Shown in pieces: positions 59,701 to 64,000 of a stretch of DNA of 64,000 nucleotides. Positions within the stretch are counted from its first letter, which is position 1; every line of letters starts with the position of its first letter. The stretch lies in the NCBI GenBank assembly GCA_009667805.1, contig CM019064.1, positions 276,811,662 to 276,875,661 on the forward strand. Direction: 5' to 3'. The position numbers and the translations under genes were made by a program. Origin of the DNA: Leptobrachium leishanense. Taxonomy: Eukaryota > Chordata > Amphibia > Anura > Megophryidae. The notes beneath the pieces are model-generated. The model was not told where the DNA came from and ran no database searches. It saw only the letters and a program-made list of their open reading frames with translations.

Positions 59701-61414
59701 TTTAGCGTATATGTGTATATGACTGTCAGTGTGGTGGACCTTATATAATGAAAATGACAACTTTGTTTCTCAATTGACTGTCAGGTTAATCCAGTGATGA
59801 AAAAAAGTGACATTTAGTCAGCAATTTGTATTGTTTTTTTTTTTCCTTTTTATATTTTATTTAAGTATTGTAACTGTAATATTTTTATTAAAATTTTAAA
59901 TCATAAATTGTTGCGCTAACATTAAAATAGATAGCTTACTCTCTGACTTCTTTCTCCGGGCTCTAATAAATCTGAAAAAAGCTCAACTTGAATTGTTTTA
60001 CCAGTTTTAAGTTCATATATGGGTAAAACATTTCAGTTATTTTTTGGTATACAACAGGAACAGTCGTGAAATCCAGATCTGGTTTTACTCTCTGAACTCT
60101 CTGTAAACTGTTTGCTATCCTGGAGTTTTGTTTAAGCCAATATCAGAAGGTTTTATAGACTCTGGTTTATGTGAATAGAATGAAATCATTAAATACAAAT
60201 TATCTATCTTGTCAACACTGTAGACATATCTTAAAATGCCAGATAAGGTGCCAGGGGAAATTTCCCTATTTTGTCATTAAAAGAGTTTATGGGGTTCTCT
60301 GAGTTTACATTTTCTAATCACAGGCTTATGGGTGCTTTAATTTTATCAGAAGCCAAGCTGGTGCTCCTGAGCGGTTTGGGATGCATTGTCTGATAATAAT
60401 GTTATAGCTGTATACATGAATGCCAATTCATCCATCTGCGGTGTGCCAGCAGCAAGCACACTGAAGTGAAATGCAAGCTTTATCGGATGGAAGGTTGTCA
60501 TCGATAGCAATTAAAAAATAACAAATAAAACATAAACTATTTTATTCTTATGGGCAAGAACATTTTGCATGGGGAGCAGTTAATTTTGTTTGAGATGTTT
60601 ACTGTGCCATACTTACTTCCTTACAAACCTATCCAAGCATTCTATCGGTTTTTCTTGTCCCCGTTTTTTTTTTCCTTTTTTTATATGCATATATGGAACA
60701 ATGAACAGTAAGCCTACCATAAAATGATTGCCTGAGCAAGCAGGTTTGTCTGTCTTTAGAAGTTTTAAAAAAATATGAAATGATCTTTATCACTTTTTAC
60801 AGCTAGTTTTGTCAGCTTTTTACAAGAATCCTAAATAAAACTATGTCGGTCAGGTCCTTAAGGAAGAGTAAAGGTTGATTTTTCCATGCAGATCTTGCTT
60901 TGAATAAGTTAAAAGTTGATCATTATTTTTCTTTCATAGTTTCGACAAAAGAAAAGTGATTTGTCATGTCTAGAAATGCAATAATTCTGCCATGTTAACT
61001 TCAGTTTAGAACTGGCTGAATAGGTAGCGTTCAGCCAAAAATGTATTAATTCAATTAAAGATAAGCAAATGAGTCCACGCTATACGAATAATATATAAAA
61101 ACAATTTATGATTGTGTAATTATTTTATATTACTTGCTTTTGAGTGGTCTTGTCATGTCAATAAAAACTACCATATTTAATGCGTATATAAAGTTTTAAG
61201 TGAAACTTTAAGTGCAGATTTGTTCCTACAGATAAAAAATGTGAATATAAAGTGTAACATGCATCATTGCTACAAACCTTATGCCTTTTACATTGTTCTA
61301 TGGGTAATTCCCCTTCATGAGCATCTCAAGCATGTTTTAGCTCACTTTTGTTTGAAATGTTGCATTAACAGAGCACGCACAGGGTAGTCTAGAATGGAAA
61401 TGCCAAGCTACAAT
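59701..61414. other. AT-rich, largely unique non-genic sequence
   Basis: No element termini or coding frames. The part 60230-60480 is low in repeats and balanced in composition and might be conserved; this is a guess from texture only. Confidence 0.4.
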
Positions 61415-61876
61415 TGTCAGGATCCGTGCTTGCATGTGGCTGAAAGCGCTAACTGCATGTGGTCAGATACCTGTAAAGCGCTGCCCTCATTCCTAACCAG
61501 CACTGAATCAGTTAACAGTCAGCAGTAAACACACACCACACCCTCCTGTCTGGAAATAAAGGTTCACTTCCCCTATGCAACATGACTTTGAATTGAGAGG
61601 CAGACCTTGCTAGTGCCTAAACCTGTTGTTGTGATACTCCTGCTTCACTGTGTACCAGATCTTCTGCTTTGCTCACTGACTCTGCCTCCTCTCTGACAAC
61701 CATTGAACCACAGACCGTCCTGACTATTCTCCCTGGATACCCTCATGTACTGCGCTGTGGATTCTCCCCTGTATCTGTCTACCTACCCAAAGGTACCACC
61801 TGTGTATCCCCGCACAGTGGGCACAGACTCCTGAACTTGGGACCCACTATGGCATATGCCAGGTGCCACCCTGACA
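61415..61876 (+). mobile_element. solo-LTR candidate, 462 bp
   Basis: It starts TGTCAGGATCCGTGC and ends CACCCTGACA, so the ends are inverted (TGTCAGG/CCTGACA) with TG...CA, and ACAAT lies directly on both sides (61410-61414, 61877-61881). An AATAAA signal lies at 61554-61559. The right end is shared with the fragment at 14200-14624. No gag or pol is nearby. Confidence 0.68.
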
Positions 61877-64000
61877 ACAATACTCTTCGATGCAGAGGCA
61901 GGCCTTGCTAGTGGTGTTCTGACACACATAAAGATGCTTGATTTCACAGAAGCTGGTAATAGAGAGTTCCTAGTGGCAGCATACAGTGTGAGCTTTTAAT
62001 TATTACTAGCTGCATATCACCGGCTCTATTAAGATTGAACAGCTAGTTTAGCATCTTGTCTCGTAATAGATTTCCCATGCCTTCTTGCGGTTTGTAGAAC
62101 TCTCTCCACCTTGTCAGGTCTCCCATCTGGAGTTTCCAAGTAGCCATCTGCTGTGCATCTCTTCTGGCTTTTGGAGCAACTCTGTAGGTGCACTATACTA
62201 CCATTTGCTATGTGGTGCATTATTTATATCCTGTCTGGTAGGGATGGGACACATAATTTCCACCCCTTTTGTTCTCTGGCCAATGGGGATTCTATTTAGG
62301 GTTTTTATTACTTCCTCTTCCTTTTCCCTTTCTCTTGCAGTGTTTTTTGTTACCCCTCAGCATGCTCCTGATATATTTTGCGATTGATCTTCTGGCAATT
62401 GACTTTTGGCTTTGTAAATTTACTTATCCTAATTTCTCCTCTCCTTGACCCTGGCTTGTCTGTTAACGTTGCTCCGTGTTTCTGTCCTCTGTTTGTTTAT
62501 GTGTATATGTTTACTTCTCCTGTCCAAGGCCAAGGCTTGCTTATTTGGTTATTCTTTGTTACTCGGCCATTTAAGAACCGGCTCTAGTATGTGTTATCTG
62601 AATAGTTTGTGTTTTCTCATATCTTCTGGCTGGGTTATAAACTTACCATTACAAGATGGCAGTGTCAGACCTCTCTCAGTGCTCTGGGTGCTTGCGGATC
62701 AAGGCACTCCTATCCCCCAGCATCGGAGCCAGTGCGCTTGCCTTAGCCAGCCTCTCGCTGAGTGCGCATAAGGTGCCGGCCGCAAGCATCTTTTATGCTA
62801 CCGGCGGCCATGGTGCACATGACATCATGGCATCTTACATCATCATGCACGCGACGGTACCTCTTGGCACCTTGTGATGACGCAGACAAATCAGGTACAA
62901 AGGTGCAATATTTAAGCTTAAACTCTATTTTTCATTGCCCTTTCATGGTTTCAGTTTGTTTCTGATCCTTAAGTGCTATATCTGTTCTATTGATGGTTTT
63001 ATTGTGTAGTATTGACCCAGATTTGACTACTGACTTATGTACCTCTATACCCTGTGCTAAAGTGCATGGTGTAATCTGTGATGGTGTGTACAACCCCTCT
63101 AAACTTTTTAGAGAGGGATATGATGTTTAGCTCCAGAGGAGTGGTTTTTATTTTAATGATGTCCTGGAGTTTGTTTAGGTAAAACTCCTACACAGTGGTC
63201 AGCTGAAAATCATTAGCAGCAGTAAAAGCAAACACTGCCTGCTCTTCAGTCTGAGAGAGGTGCCTGTGTGGAGAGGAAGCTTGCTTGTTTGGTTCCAAGC
63301 AGAAACTTGAGTACTGAAATATAACATTTCTAAGGTTGGTGAAACCTGTGTTTTGTTTAGTTTAAGGGATCGCTTAGTGAGTCAGAGCTCAAAGGAGCTA
63401 GGATTTTGTTTGTAGGGATGTATTTGTTTTTTTTGTATGCTGAAACTGCTGCCTGCTGAAACCGTCAATTCAATAGAGTGCCAGCTACCCAAAGACTGGT
63501 GTTTCCCTTCCTTATCTGCTATCCCTGCCTACTAGGTCTACTACTTTATCCCCCATTGCTAAATCCAGCCACCTTATCAGACCTGAATGAAGGGCTTCCT
63601 AGTCCTTCTTATCAGACTTACCCAGAACGTACTCCAGAAATCACCACAGGCAGTCAATAACACATATTGGCAGATACTGATTTCTGCCACTGGTATTGCC
63701 TCACATAGTCCATAATGCTCCATGGAGACCAAAGACAGCCCTCTTCAAGATTGTAAGTACATCATATCACAGAAATGCTTGTAGGATAATATTGCTTAAG
63801 ACACAGATGGCAAGATTAGACTGTGTGTCTAAAGTACTAAACTGGATCAGAATCTAATCCATTTCACAAATACAAAGTCTGAAAGTTCTGTGATACTTTC
63901 AGATTTTTCCATGAATCTAAAGTTTTTTAAGTGTGATATAGGATTTGAGAGAGAGGGTTGGTTTATAGTAACTGTAGATGAGATAATTCAGAAATATCTT
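61877..64000. other. non-genic sequence, partly repeat-derived
   Basis: 62240-62650 has the same prose-like style as the LTR fragments (CTTGACCCTGGCTTGTCTG), and 62660-62890 is a GC-richer block with GCCGGCCGCAAGC; neither has clear ends. From 62890 on the sequence is AT-rich. Short frames (62085-62387, 62445-62771) show no domain. Confidence 0.4.

Overview
The window looks like non-genic vertebrate DNA, most likely from an anuran amphibian. It is AT-rich and I find no host protein-coding exon, rRNA gene, true tRNA gene, CRISPR array or prokaryotic operon. The frog guess rests on the mix of repeats seen together: a DIRS-order (tyrosine recombinase) retrotransposon, an L1/Tx1-type LINE, CR1/L2 LINE pieces, Tc1 elements with paired internal repeats, many hAT and PIF/Harbinger-like miniature elements, and a tRNA-derived SINE. 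The exact species cannot be read from the sequence. Layout: 1-3970 is the 5' three quarters of a DIRS-like element on the minus strand (gag, RT-RNase H, start of the recombinase), broken by small indels. 6030-7575 is an 18-bp minisatellite in higher-order blocks. 8944-9128 is the fullest SINE copy. 10124-12004 holds three DNA elements almost back to back: a Harbinger derivative that keeps a transposase N-terminus, an 850-bp hAT element with a perfect 8-bp target duplication, and a 180-bp hairpin MITE. 15086-21417 is an old element split by a nearly full-length 5.2-kb L1 with a 15-bp target duplication. 21806-30400 carries MITEs, a nested hAT, a Penelope-like 3' end and LINE fragments. 31200-45000 is a dense series of 0.16-0.9 kb inverted-repeat elements, including a palindrome with a telomere-like core. 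45562-47768 is a Tc1 element split by a CR1 insertion. 50152-52614 is an hAT-like element containing a second Tc1 copy. 55643-61876 has another MITE, two solo-LTR candidates and another Harbinger-type MITE. The rest is AT-rich sequence without recognisable genes. No element is intact: every transposase or reverse transcriptase frame carries stops, frameshifts or truncations, so these are decayed copies that would need proteins from elsewhere to move. What the region does show well is a record of nested insertions with readable target-site duplications (L1 into an old repeat, CR1 into Tc1, Tc1 into hAT, hAT into a MITE, MITE into a palindrome), which gives a relative order of activity. I found no new cellular pathway. 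The most novel-looking items are the 3-bp-TSD MITE families, the telomere-cored palindrome, the hammerhead-like motif in Penelope-like 3' ends, and the Harbinger derivative with a possible first transposase exon.
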